A stretch of 37,973 nt of DNA. Source: Candidatus Parabeggiatoa sp. nov. 2. Its GTDB lineage: Bacteria; Pseudomonadota; Gammaproteobacteria; Beggiatoales; Beggiatoaceae. Below are positions 24,374-32,254 of the stretch, piece after piece. The notes under the pieces were generated by a model. It searched no databases. It had not been told where the DNA came from and saw only the letters and a program-made list of their open reading frames with translations. Where the stretch lies: the NCBI GenBank assembly GCA_002085445.1, contig NBMI01000154.1:1-37973 (forward strand). The letters are read 5' to 3'. A program made the position numbers and the translations under genes. Position 1 is the stretch's first letter; every line of letters starts with the position of its first letter.

Positions 24374-25236
24374 TTGATTTCAAAACATTTTAGTCTTTTT
24401 TGCCCCCAAGAACCCAAAACTGAAAAAGCCTCAAAATGTGATATTACAATAGAGGTATCTCCTGATACTTTTTATGCTAATCGTTATTCAGTGACAGTTT
24501 ATCGTAATGGTGAACCCCTTTTAGCAACGAGTGATCCCTTTGCGGTAACAGAACTAAAATCAATATTACAAGATAAATTGAAAGAAACGTATTTTGATTT
24601 GATGACGTATTTAGATTCTAATGGATTAAACGAAAAACACGTTTTGATACGCTTTTTATTACCTAGAATCTTGCTTTCTGAAACGGTTGATCAATATGAA
24701 TTGGATGGCGCGTTAGATACATGGGGTACAAAATTTAAGCTGATTATCAGTTCATGGGAAAGAAGACAGTTTCCAAAATTTTCTGTTCCATTAAAAACCT
24801 GTTGGAATGAATATAAAAATAGGTTGTCAAGTCAAATATTCTTCAATTTCCGCCGGAAAAAACTTCTGTAGAGGAAAGTAGCGATTATCTCAATGTGCTT
24901 TTTCAAACTGGTGTACCCATTATCTTATGGACAAGAGAAATTAAATCACCCATTACAATAACGGAAAATGGGCAAATAACTTCTTGTATTTTATTCGAAA
25001 AAACGGTACATTTTTTACAAAAATCACCCATTACAACGACGGAAAATGGGCAAATAACTTCTTGTATTTTATGCAAAAAAACCGTACATGATTTACAAAG
25101 TTATATTTATGAAAAACGTAATGACGCACTACTTGATGATGAAGATTCATTACACATTGGTAATCACTTAGTTTTGCTCTGGGATAATCCAGAACTTCGC
25201 TTAGATGAACAAATTCCGCTTAAAGGTGCTGAATGA
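24374..25236 (+). pseudogene. VMAP-C domain protein, split by a frameshift near 24830-24860
   Basis: Two frames together give one vWA-MoxR-associated protein C-terminal (VMAP-C) domain. Frame 1 (24374-24871): CDITIEVSPDTFYANRYSVT, VLIRFLLPRILLSETVDQYEL and LIISSWERRQFP. The alternative frame then supplies PPEKTSVEESSDYLNVLFQT, GVPIILWTREIK and, at the end, HIGNHLVLLWDNPEL, the expected order of family motifs. Between them the frame changes, so the gene is broken, recoded or misread. A 78-base in-frame tandem duplication (24943-25020, 25021-25098) follows the 'LWTREI' motif. The only start for the first part is a TTG in frame with the kinase gene. VMAP-C links a MoxR/vWA pair to effectors. Confidence 0.75.
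24943..25098 (+). repeat. 78-bp in-frame tandem duplication in the VMAP-C gene
   Basis: AAATCACCCATTACAA...TTTACAA is repeated exactly 78 bases later, encoding 26 residues twice (KSPIT-TENGQITSCIL-KTVH-LQ) with a few changes such as FEK/CKK. The units have diverged enough to be older than a fresh slippage event. Confidence 0.9.
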
Positions 25237-26260
25237 CATCAATTACTCAACGCATCCGGCGGAAATACTTCGTATGCCGGAAGAAGGAAAGCAGAGTGTT
25301 CCATCTGATGATTTGTTAGAAATTAAGCAATATGTAGAAGTACAAACTCGATTAGCTAACTCGGATGTCAGTCCAGAGCTTGTCTGTACGCCAGCTTTTC
25401 TACAAAACATACATAAGTCATTTTATGACGACTTACCTGAGAAATTTTTAAAGATTGAAAATCCGAAAAGTGGTGAAATTATTCAACTAACACCCGGTGA
25501 ATTGAGAAATCGCGATGTCAAGGTTGGGAGGTACATTCCCCCAGACTATAAAGAACTGACACGATTGCTTGGTTGGTTTGAGCGTATTTACCAGCCAAAC
25601 AAGATTTATGGGATAGCGCGAATTTTTGCAGCCGCAGCCTCTCATCATAGGTTAATGTGGATACATCCATTCCTTGATGGTAACGGCAGAGTAGGCAGAT
25701 TATTTACGGATAACTATATGCGTTGCGCTGGGTTAGGCGGATACGGACTTTGGTCTATGTGTAGAGGATTCGGCAGAGATACCAAATCCTATTATGCGGC
25801 ATTGAGCGGCGCGGATATGGAACGACAAGGCTCTAATGATGGAAGGGGCATTTTATCTGACAAAGGGCTTTTGAAGTTTACCGAATATTTTATCCAGACA
25901 GCCTTGGATCAAGTCAAATATTTTTCAGGATTGCTTGAACCCCAAAAACTGAATGAACGGATTGATGTTTATTTTGAAATGAGAAGTCGAGGTGCATTAG
26001 TTTCATCGACTGGTAAACGATTACCTAAGATTAGAATTGAAGCGCGTGATATTTATCGAAAATTGCTATCAGGGCCTCAGCGACGTTCAGATATTCAAAA
26101 AATGTTCAAAGAAAAAAGGCACAATATGGGTGAAAAAACTTTACGTACTCTTATTTCTCAAATGTCAAACGCGGGTTTGGTCAATGCACCCGCGAGACAA
26201 CCAATAACATTAGCGCTATCTCCAAGTTCTATAGCGCTTCTATTCCCTCATCTTTGGTAG
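25205..26260 (+). CDS. Fic-domain protein
   Basis: 351 residues with the Fic catalytic motif HPFLDGNGRVGR at His154-Arg165, preceded by AAAASHHRLMWI. Fic enzymes transfer AMP, or sometimes other nucleotide parts, to a target hydroxyl, and many act as toxins. The TPGELRNRDVKVGRYIPPDY, ALSGADMERQGSNDGRGILSDKG and C-terminal winged-helix-like end (RRSDIQKMFKEKRHNMGEKTLRTLISQM) fit a large Fic subfamily. I see no clear inhibitory (S/T)xxxE(G/N) helix in the N-terminus, which seems short, so it may be unrestrained or regulated by the operon partners. The ATG overlaps VMAP-C by 32 bases and lacks a ribosome site; the true start is uncertain. Confidence 0.85.
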   Translation: MNKFRLKVLNDINYSTHPAEILRMPEEGKQSVPSDDLLEIKQYVEVQTRLANSDVSPELVCTPAFLQNIHKSFYDDLPEKFLKIENPKSGEIIQLTPGELRNRDVKVGRYIPPDYKELTRLLGWFERIYQPNKIYGIARIFAAAASHHRLMWIHPFLDGNGRVGRLFTDNYMRCAGLGGYGLWSMCRGFGRDTKSYYAALSGADMERQGSNDGRGILSDKGLLKFTEYFIQTALDQVKYFSGLLEPQKLNERIDVYFEMRSRGALVSSTGKRLPKIRIEARDIYRKLLSGPQRRSDIQKMFKEKRHNMGEKTLRTLISQMSNAGLVNAPARQPITLALSPSSIALLFPHLW

Positions 26261-26321
26261 TTTACCGGTTACCTATATGACTTAAATGCTGTCCATTACG
26301 AAGATTCACAAGGATAAACCC

Positions 26322-26582
26322 ATGTTAAAAACACTTAATTTAGATGGCGAATTACTTTATGAGGCTGAGGCATTCGCTCAACAACAAGGTACTAGCCTCA
26401 ACACACTGATTGAAAATTTAATAAGAGAAACGCTTCGGCATTATCGGCGAAAGCCTAAAGCGCGAAAAAAAATTGAATTGCCTGTTTTTCATGGCGATGG
26501 TTTGCAACCTGGGGTTGATTTGAATAATTCACGCACACTGATTGATTTAATGGAGGCAGAAAGTGGATTTACCCGATGTTAA
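26322..26582 (+). CDS. vapB: VapB-type antitoxin (ribbon-helix-helix)
   Basis: 86 residues from the ATG at 26322, with AAGGA seven bases upstream. LKTLNLDGELLYEAEAFAQQ, GTSLNTLIENLIRETL is a ribbon-helix-helix DNA-binding pattern, followed by a basic linker (RRKPKARKK) and a toxin-binding tail (LPVFHGDGLQPGVDLNNSRTLIDLMEAE). It overlaps the PIN-domain toxin gene by 20 bases. It should repress its own promoter together with the toxin. The pair sits inside the conflict operon between Fic and MoxR. Confidence 0.8.
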   Translation: MLKTLNLDGELLYEAEAFAQQQGTSLNTLIENLIRETLRHYRRKPKARKKIELPVFHGDGLQPGVDLNNSRTLIDLMEAESGFTRC

Positions 26583-27018
26583 TATTCTCGTTTACGCACA
26601 TCGCAGCGAGTTAACATGGCATTCACCTTGTTATGCTTGGTTAGAAAACGCGATTAATGGCAAAGAATCATTTGGAATATCGGAATTGGTTATGAGTGCA
26701 TTTATGCGGTTAGTCACCAATCCCAAAATATTCAAAACACCAACGCCTTTAGAAAAAGCATTACAATTCATAGACACAATTCGACAAAATGAAAACGGCG
26801 TGATCATTTCACCTGGTTTACAACATTGGGATATTTTTACGCGCCTTTGCCAAGAAATTAATGCTTATGGAAATGATATACCCGATGCTTATTTTGCCGC
26901 GTTGGCTATCGAATCAGATTGTGAATGGATTACAACCGATCGTGGTTTTGCTCGCTTTTCAGGATTGAAGTGGCGAAACCCTTCTGAAAATTTTATAGCC
27001 AACCAAACACCAGATTAA
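26563..27018 (+). CDS. vapC: VapC-type PIN-domain ribonuclease toxin
   Basis: 151 residues starting at GTG 26563 with GGAGG six bases upstream. The four acidic PIN residues are present: Asp5 (LPDVNILVYA), Glu41 (ISELVMSAF), Asp108 (IPDAYFAALA) and Asp126 (ITTDRGFARF), forming the Mg2+-dependent nuclease site. VapC toxins cleave tRNA or rRNA. The length and 'RLVTNPKIF' region match the family having 'TTDxxFxRF' endings. It is intact and should be functional. Its stop is followed by a 12-base perfect hairpin, so the VapBC pair looks like a complete module placed within the operon. Confidence 0.88.
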   Translation: MDLPDVNILVYAHRSELTWHSPCYAWLENAINGKESFGISELVMSAFMRLVTNPKIFKTPTPLEKALQFIDTIRQNENGVIISPGLQHWDIFTRLCQEINAYGNDIPDAYFAALAIESDCEWITTDRGFARFSGLKWRNPSENFIANQTPD

Positions 27019-27045
27019 GACGGCTATTATTTTTTAGTACAACAA

Positions 27046-27085
27046 ATGCTCCAGCGTTGGAATGCAGACTATGACGCTGGAGCAT
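27046..27085 (+). terminator. 12-bp perfect inverted repeat after vapC
   Basis: ATGCTCCAGCGT and ACGCTGGAGCAT around a 16-base loop. No T run follows, so termination would be partial; it may rather be a dispersed element, since the related TTCCAACGC/GCGTTGGAA occurs at 34021-34045. Confidence 0.4.
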
Positions 27086-27139
27086 CATGAATTTAACACA
27101 AGATGCTAAAAATGCCAAAGGTTAACATTGACGGGTTGT

Positions 27140-27169
27140 TGGAGTACAAAGCTAAAGCTTTGTACTCCA
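27140..27169. repeat. 13-bp perfect hairpin TGGAGTACAAAGC-TAAA-GCTTTGTACTCCA
   Basis: Arms 27140-27152 and 27157-27169 with a four-base loop TAAA. No T run follows. It lies 60 bases before the MoxR gene, so it could pause transcription or shape the leader between the VapBC insert and the second half of the operon. Confidence 0.75.
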
Positions 27170-27231
27170 GCCGACAAAACCAAATTGACAGAGGTTCCAA
27201 CGTTGACACATTGAAACAGGAAACAACTTAA

Positions 27232-28242
27232 ATGAGCGACTGGAAAATATTCAAACTAGACGAAGAAATAAGTCCAAAAGACGATCCACTCAAAGATTTA
27301 CCAAAGCCACCCCCTTGGCGTGATTTTAAAATGTGGCAAGAGCAACGCGGTAAAGTACTGCAATTGGGAGAAAATGAGGAGAGGATGATTAATGCGGCCC
27401 TTTATTTACGGCGACCTTTGCTAATTACTGGGCCACCGGGGTGCGGTAAATCTTCCATTGCTTATGCGATTGCGACCAAGCTTAAATTGGGGGAAGTGTT
27501 GCGATGGTCTATCAATTCGCGTTCTATTGTGCGGGAAGGGTTGTATGAATATGACGCGATTGCCCGGCTCCGCGATGCAAACTTAGAACAACAATTACGC
27601 GCCAACCTCAGAGAACAAGGGGCCAATAGCGAAGAAATTAATAAACAACTGGAAGAGTTAGCTTCCTACGACATTGGACGCTACATACGACTTGGCCCAT
27701 TAGGCACGGCCTTATTGCCTCGCCTCCGCCCAAGTGTTTTGTTGATTGATGAAATTGACAAAGCAGATATTGATTTACCCAATGATTTGCTCCATGTTTT
27801 TGAGGAAGGAAGTTATGAAATTCCGGAATTGAAGCGCATCGCCAAACAAAAAAAATCGGTGACAGTATTAACGGATATCGGTGAGGAAAAGCAGATTGAA
27901 GAGGGCCTGATTCGCTGTAATGCTTTTCCTTGTATTGTTATTACCAGCAATGGCGAAAGAGAATTATCGCCGGCGTTTTTGCGTCGCTGTTTGCGGTTAG
28001 AAATAAAGCCAATTGATGAAGAAGAAAAGTTATTACAAATTATCGAAAAACATCTAAGTGCTTCAAATTCAGAGGAAATAAAACAGTTAGTTGCAACATT
28101 TACGGAGAAACTCCAAGAACCCAGTCAGTTGGCTATCGATCAATTATTGAATGCTGCTTTTTTGATTTTACAGGGTAAATTACCCGATGACACCGAACGG
28201 GATGACATTGTAGAAGCCATACTTCGCGACTTGAGTCAATAA
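27232..28242 (+). CDS. MoxR-family AAA+ ATPase
   Basis: 336 residues. Walker A is GPPGCGKSS (67-75), Walker B VLLIDEIDK (169-177), and the sensor 1/arginine finger region is ITSNGERELSPAFLRRCLRL. An insertion of charged helices (LRDANLEQQLRANLREQGANSEEINKQLEEL, about 113-143) sits between them, as in the MoxR type that pairs with vWA proteins. These ATPases remodel or activate a partner with ATP. The stop is followed by the vWA-like gene two bases later, a tight pair. In ternary systems it is the regulatory motor between sensor and effector. Confidence 0.92.
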   Translation: MSDWKIFKLDEEISPKDDPLKDLPKPPPWRDFKMWQEQRGKVLQLGENEERMINAALYLRRPLLITGPPGCGKSSIAYAIATKLKLGEVLRWSINSRSIVREGLYEYDAIARLRDANLEQQLRANLREQGANSEEINKQLEELASYDIGRYIRLGPLGTALLPRLRPSVLLIDEIDKADIDLPNDLLHVFEEGSYEIPELKRIAKQKKSVTVLTDIGEEKQIEEGLIRCNAFPCIVITSNGERELSPAFLRRCLRLEIKPIDEEEKLLQIIEKHLSASNSEEIKQLVATFTEKLQEPSQLAIDQLLNAAFLILQGKLPDDTERDDIVEAILRDLSQ

Positions 28243-28244
28243 TC

Positions 28245-30011
28245 ATGACAAACTGGCACTATTTAATCAAAATATTTAAGCAAGAAGTGAGCGAGGGCAT
28301 CCAACCCACTGATTTGGCGGATGCTGCTTGGCTCGCGGCGCAGTGGGGAAATTTTGCAGCGGACTCGGCACAAACTAACAGTGGAAAAAAGCCATCCCAA
28401 AAACCGAGTGCCCCCATTTCAACAGCCGATGAAATAGAAAACGTAAAACCACCAGAATCTCCGGTAGAAACACCGGAAGAACTTGCGCCGCTTTCTGATA
28501 ATATCCTAGAAAGCAGTCATGCTCATGATGATCATTTGGATGTACAATTACCGAATAAAGCCCGCAAAAATCAACCGCGCATTATTTGCCCGGCCCCTGC
28601 CGCATTAAAAGAGCCGGATAAATTAGCTAAAGCACTTCGTGGCTTCCATCAACGGATACCCTCTCGTTTTCGGGCGACGATTGATGAAAGGGCGACGGTA
28701 GAATCCATTATTGAGAAAAATTCTTGGGAGCCAGTATTACATTATGAATTGGAACGTCGTTTTGAGGTAGCACTCGTGGTAGAGAAACGCGTTGCGATGG
28801 GCTTTTGGCATAATACGGTGACCGAATTAAAATCTATGCTGGTTCGTAAAGGGATATTTCGGGATGTGCGGGTTTGGTCTTTGATAAAGCCGCAAAATGG
28901 CGCAACCGGTCAATTTGAAATATTGCCGAATTTAACTTCGCAAACTCAAGCAAAGGGGCGTAACCCCAAAACTTTGACAGAACCTAATGGGCGTAAGCTA
29001 ATATTGCTGATTTCCGATTGTGTTTCTGAGGCTTGGTATGATGGTGGTATTGTAAAATTGATTAATCAATGGGCCATGCCGGTTGCCCTGTTGCAGATGT
29101 TGCCGGAAAAATTATGGCAACGCACGGGTTTAAGTACGGCAACGCCTATTCGTTTACTGCCAAAATCTAGCAATCTTCAGACAATCTCATTTAAAGCCGC
29201 AGTTTCATGGATGGTAGATGAAAAACAACTGCAAGACGGTATATTTTTGCCTATTGCTATTCTTGAACCTTCGCCGCTTAAACAATTGGCGCAACTCGTT
29301 ACGGGAACCAATAGTCGAAGTGCGCCGGGGTTTTATTTACCTAATGAACCAACTCCTACTACTAAATACAAAAAAAGTAAAACGCTTAAACCAAAAGAAC
29401 GGTTAGAACAATTTTGGCGTAGTGCTTCTCAGAATGCGCGTCAGTTAGCAAAGTTATTGGCGGCGGCTCCTTGTATTCGTTTACCGATTATTAGGCTTAT
29501 TCGGGAAGCCATGTTAAAAGAGGCTACTCATATACACGAAGCTGAATTTTTATTGAGTGGTTTACTTGAAGTTGTCCATAACTCAAATAGTAGCACGGTT
29601 CCAGACAAAGTAGATTACGATTTTATTCCGGAAGTGCGTGATGAATTGCTTGATGCCCAGTCTGTCACTGATTCTCGCAAAGTGCTAGAGAAAGTGTCTC
29701 AATATGTTGAACAGCATCTTGGAGAAGCCACCGGCTTTGCAGCGGTTCTTGCTAACCCAACCGATGATATTGATTCAAATCAAATAGGTGAGTTGTCAGA
29801 GTCTTTTGCTACTATTGCGACGACTGTGTTGAAGCGGTTGGGTGGGCGGTTTAAAAAGTTAGTGGATAAAGTCGAATTGGATAAAGTATGCTCTGAAGAA
29901 TCTTTAAAAGTTTCTCATTTTTCGCCTCAAAAGGTTGTAAAAAAATACTTATCGAATACGACTAAAATGCGGTTAGATTGGTATAAAGAAAATCAAAATG
30001 AGGATAAATAA
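28245..30011 (+). CDS. SAV_2336/vWA-like partner protein of MoxR
   Basis: 588 residues. After a Pro/Glu/Ser-rich linker (about 40-110) there is a vWA-type fold like the SAV_2336 family: LERRFEVALVVEKRVAMGFW, IFRDVRVWSLIKP, KLILLISDCVSEAWYDGG and MPVALLQMLPEKLWQRT. The MIDAS position usually reads VVDxSxSM, but here VVEKRVAM, so metal binding seems lost. The rest is helical (NARQLAKLLAAAPCIRLPIIRLIREAML). It follows the MoxR gene with a two-base gap and so forms the MoxR-vWA pair. Its ATG lies two bases after the MoxR TAA. The last 200 residues match nothing I recognise. Confidence 0.75.
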   Translation: MTNWHYLIKIFKQEVSEGIQPTDLADAAWLAAQWGNFAADSAQTNSGKKPSQKPSAPISTADEIENVKPPESPVETPEELAPLSDNILESSHAHDDHLDVQLPNKARKNQPRIICPAPAALKEPDKLAKALRGFHQRIPSRFRATIDERATVESIIEKNSWEPVLHYELERRFEVALVVEKRVAMGFWHNTVTELKSMLVRKGIFRDVRVWSLIKPQNGATGQFEILPNLTSQTQAKGRNPKTLTEPNGRKLILLISDCVSEAWYDGGIVKLINQWAMPVALLQMLPEKLWQRTGLSTATPIRLLPKSSNLQTISFKAAVSWMVDEKQLQDGIFLPIAILEPSPLKQLAQLVTGTNSRSAPGFYLPNEPTPTTKYKKSKTLKPKERLEQFWRSASQNARQLAKLLAAAPCIRLPIIRLIREAMLKEATHIHEAEFLLSGLLEVVHNSNSSTVPDKVDYDFIPEVRDELLDAQSVTDSRKVLEKVSQYVEQHLGEATGFAAVLANPTDDIDSNQIGELSESFATIATTVLKRLGGRFKKLVDKVELDKVCSEESLKVSHFSPQKVVKKYLSNTTKMRLDWYKENQNEDK

Positions 30012-30170
30012 AGCAAAAATCCTACAGTTGAAAAAATAAGGGAACATTTTACAACTTGGTTTTATGATAATGCAAATTTGCTTAAAGACAAAATTTGTAA
30101 AGAATGGAACTTTGAAAGAAAAAATGAGAATTTAGGAAAAGAATATTTAATTTTAGAAATTCAAGAATAA
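30012..30170 (+). other. Coding-like extension upstream of the protease, ended by an in-frame TAA
   Basis: 52 sense codons in the same frame as both the vWA-like gene and the protease follow the vWA stop and end at TAA 30168-30170. Translated, they give NPTVEKIREHFTTWFYDNAN and KEWNFERKNENLGKEYLILE, protein-like sequence that reads smoothly into NDASFSKDFSLATAAILVVD and the protease beyond the stop. It is likely the N-terminal helical domain of the protease, cut by a nonsense change (GAA-TAA-AAT). No ATG exists in it; TTG at 30078 is one possible start. Confidence 0.5.
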
Positions 30171-30221
30171 AATGACGCTTCATTTTCAAAAGATTTCTCT
30201 CTAGCAACAGCAGCTATATTA

Positions 30222-31892
30222 GTGGTTGATAATTACTTAGCAGCTCTTTGCTCTAATCCTGAAAAGTTTATCCATCGTGAAATCGCAAATGCAACTGTCA
30301 AAATTTTTGTAGCCAACTTTACAGGCACAGGTTTTTTTATTACGGCTGATGGTTACTTGTTATCAGCTTATCATAGTATCAAAAGTGCTGCATTACTTGA
30401 TATTGATATTATAATTGAAACTTATTTGGGAGAAAGATTTATTGCAAAATTGGATGAAACTAAGTCTTTAGAAGATAATGATGTTGCTGTATTAAAAATA
30501 GACTATCATACATATCATTATCTGCCTTTAGGAAATATTTCACCACGACATCTCGGTGATAAGATAGTTTCTATAGGTTATAATATAAACGGTAGTAAAC
30601 TTAATATTCAACAAATTGCTATACATCGTGGCACAATATTAAAGCAGTTTGGTACCGATGGTAAACTGGAAATTACAGGTGCTTTTGCAAAAGCGTCAGG
30701 TTATCCAGTTTATCATTATGACACTAAACGTGTAGTTGGTCTTATAAGAGAAAAATATAATTCAGATGTTGCAATCGATACAGGGCTGGCTAAACAATTT
30801 GCTCTTTTATTTAACAAGTGGCCTGAACTTGAAAAAATTAATGATGAAGTTGCTAAGTATTGGGATGAACTTTTAGATAAACTTTTTACTCAATCTATTT
30901 CTTATACATATCTTGATGTAAAAAGTCAAAAGAAAGAAGATGTGATTGAAATAACATTTGAACTAGTAGCTTTGGCTACTGGAAAAAATATGGAATGGGT
31001 ATTTAGGAATACTATAGACAATTTAAAAGGTATTCAAAAACGAGTTATGATTGATTTATATAGGTATCTCGTATTTGGAAATTTTACCCAATATAACGGT
31101 AAAATAGGGGAAAAAACCGAATTTGATTTAGAACTGTCTTATCAAAATACGTTATCAGATTTTGAATACCTCAAATCAGGAACATTTAACGCTCTTGGAA
31201 TAATTGTCTATAACTTACTAAAGGAACCAAAGTCTGATAGCCATGAGCATAGGATACTGAGTGGAATTTTAGTATCTATGCTGGAAAATCAACATTTTAA
31301 TAAAAATAAGCCACATTTAGATTCAAAACCACAGAATATTGATAAAACATATGATGTTTTAGTTGATGATGCTGGTAATGCTTTCTCTATTCCAAAAAAT
31401 AATGTAACGACAGAAAGCGAATCGAATTCAAACACAATAAGCGAGGTAAATATGTCTGAAGCTAGACACAAACTTGACAAACTTCTGAACAACATTGTTG
31501 TAGAAGAAAATGAAATAGATGCGATTTTTGTGTATGACTTGAACAATGGCTTTGTACTCCAGAATAATACAACAGAGACGGGACGTTCAGGTTTGGTCGA
31601 ATCCCTTAAAGAGGGGAATGGCATGAATGCCGCTATGGCAGCTTTCAGTGGTTTCAGACATCTCAAACGAACAGCTGATGGATTCGGAAAAGCAAGTGGA
31701 CAAGGTGAATTTCAATTTGCGCTAATTCAACTTACTGAAGGAATTCTTAATATATATGCTGAAGATTTTGACGGACACCCTATTGCTATTTGTTTTGTTA
31801 GCGGAACTCCAGAAGGATTGGGTACAATGACATTTTATTGTCAAAGGCATATCAAAAACATTAAAGAACTGTTGCGGGACATTCTCAAATAA
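30222..31892 (+). CDS. Trypsin-like serine protease with C-terminal roadblock-like domain
   Basis: 556 residues from a GTG. Residues 25-190 are a trypsin-like protease: His51 (LLSAYHSIKSA), Asp87 (EDNDVAVLKID) and Ser159 (FAKASGYPVYH) form the triad, with VVGLIREKY after. Residues about 210-360 are helical. Residues about 410-556 resemble a roadblock/LC7 fold: LDKLLNNIVVEENEIDAIFV, YDLNNGFVLQ, FQFALIQLTEGILNIYAED, AICFVSGTPEGLGTMTFYCQ. The last part could also be made alone from ATG 31452, which has GAGG upstream. Proteases of this kind are effectors in MoxR/vWA/VMAP systems. The open frame continues upstream past a TAA, so the true N-terminus is unclear. Confidence 0.7.
   Translation: MVDNYLAALCSNPEKFIHREIANATVKIFVANFTGTGFFITADGYLLSAYHSIKSAALLDIDIIIETYLGERFIAKLDETKSLEDNDVAVLKIDYHTYHYLPLGNISPRHLGDKIVSIGYNINGSKLNIQQIAIHRGTILKQFGTDGKLEITGAFAKASGYPVYHYDTKRVVGLIREKYNSDVAIDTGLAKQFALLFNKWPELEKINDEVAKYWDELLDKLFTQSISYTYLDVKSQKKEDVIEITFELVALATGKNMEWVFRNTIDNLKGIQKRVMIDLYRYLVFGNFTQYNGKIGEKTEFDLELSYQNTLSDFEYLKSGTFNALGIIVYNLLKEPKSDSHEHRILSGILVSMLENQHFNKNKPHLDSKPQNIDKTYDVLVDDAGNAFSIPKNNVTTESESNSNTISEVNMSEARHKLDKLLNNIVVEENEIDAIFVYDLNNGFVLQNNTTETGRSGLVESLKEGNGMNAAMAAFSGFRHLKRTADGFGKASGQGEFQFALIQLTEGILNIYAEDFDGHPIAICFVSGTPEGLGTMTFYCQRHIKNIKELLRDILK
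31452..31892 (+). other. Possible internally started roadblock-like protein
   Basis: In-frame ATG at 31452 preceded by GAGG at 31443-31446 (spacing 5) begins exactly at the roadblock-like domain, MSEARHKLDKLLNN, 146 residues. This could add a free roadblock subunit to the protease fusion. Sequence signal only. Confidence 0.35.
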
Positions 31893-31914
31893 GCAACATT
31901 TTTGATATTGTTCC

Positions 31915-32112
31915 AACGCTCTGCATCAATGCCATTAAGCGAGCGTAGGGTGGGTAGAGCGAAAGCGAAACCCACCTACAGAGGTTTGCCAATCCATTGA
32001 GCAAGCGTTGGGTGGGTATTAGCTCTCGCTGCAACCCACCATTTATCAATTAACACGATAATCAATTTTCATTAATCGAACGGTTGTGGTTCGTGTAACG
32101 AAGCCCACCCTA
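31915..32112. repeat. GGGTGG/CCACCC repeat elements
   Basis: AGCGTAGGGTGGGTAGAGCG...AAACCCACCTAC (about 31942-31979), a second form at 32003-32041 (GCGTTGGGTGGGTATTAGC...GCAACCCACC), and CGAAGCCCACCCTAC at 32098-32112. Together they can fold as hairpins, and one also occurs after pntB (6830-6863). Confidence 0.65.
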
Positions 32113-32123
32113 CTTGTGCTATT

Positions 32124-32201
32124 GAATGGGCGTACTTTGATGCCGCCGGCAACTTAACCAAAAAGTACGATAGAGACGGCAACCTAATTGAAAGAAAATA
32201 G
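32124..32201 (+). pseudogene. YD-repeat (RHS-type) remnant
   Basis: An open frame of 25 codons ending TAG encodes AYFDAAGNLTKKYDRDGNLI: two YD-repeat cores (YFDAAGNL, YDRDGNL), as in RHS/polymorphic toxin proteins. No larger RHS gene is present. It is an eroded fragment joined to the repeat above; the small genes downstream may be the former cargo or immunity genes of that locus. Confidence 0.6.
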
Positions 32202-32254
32202 GGAACAGGCCAAGTAACTTGTTGTTTTAACTAACTGTTATGTGGGAATTTAAT

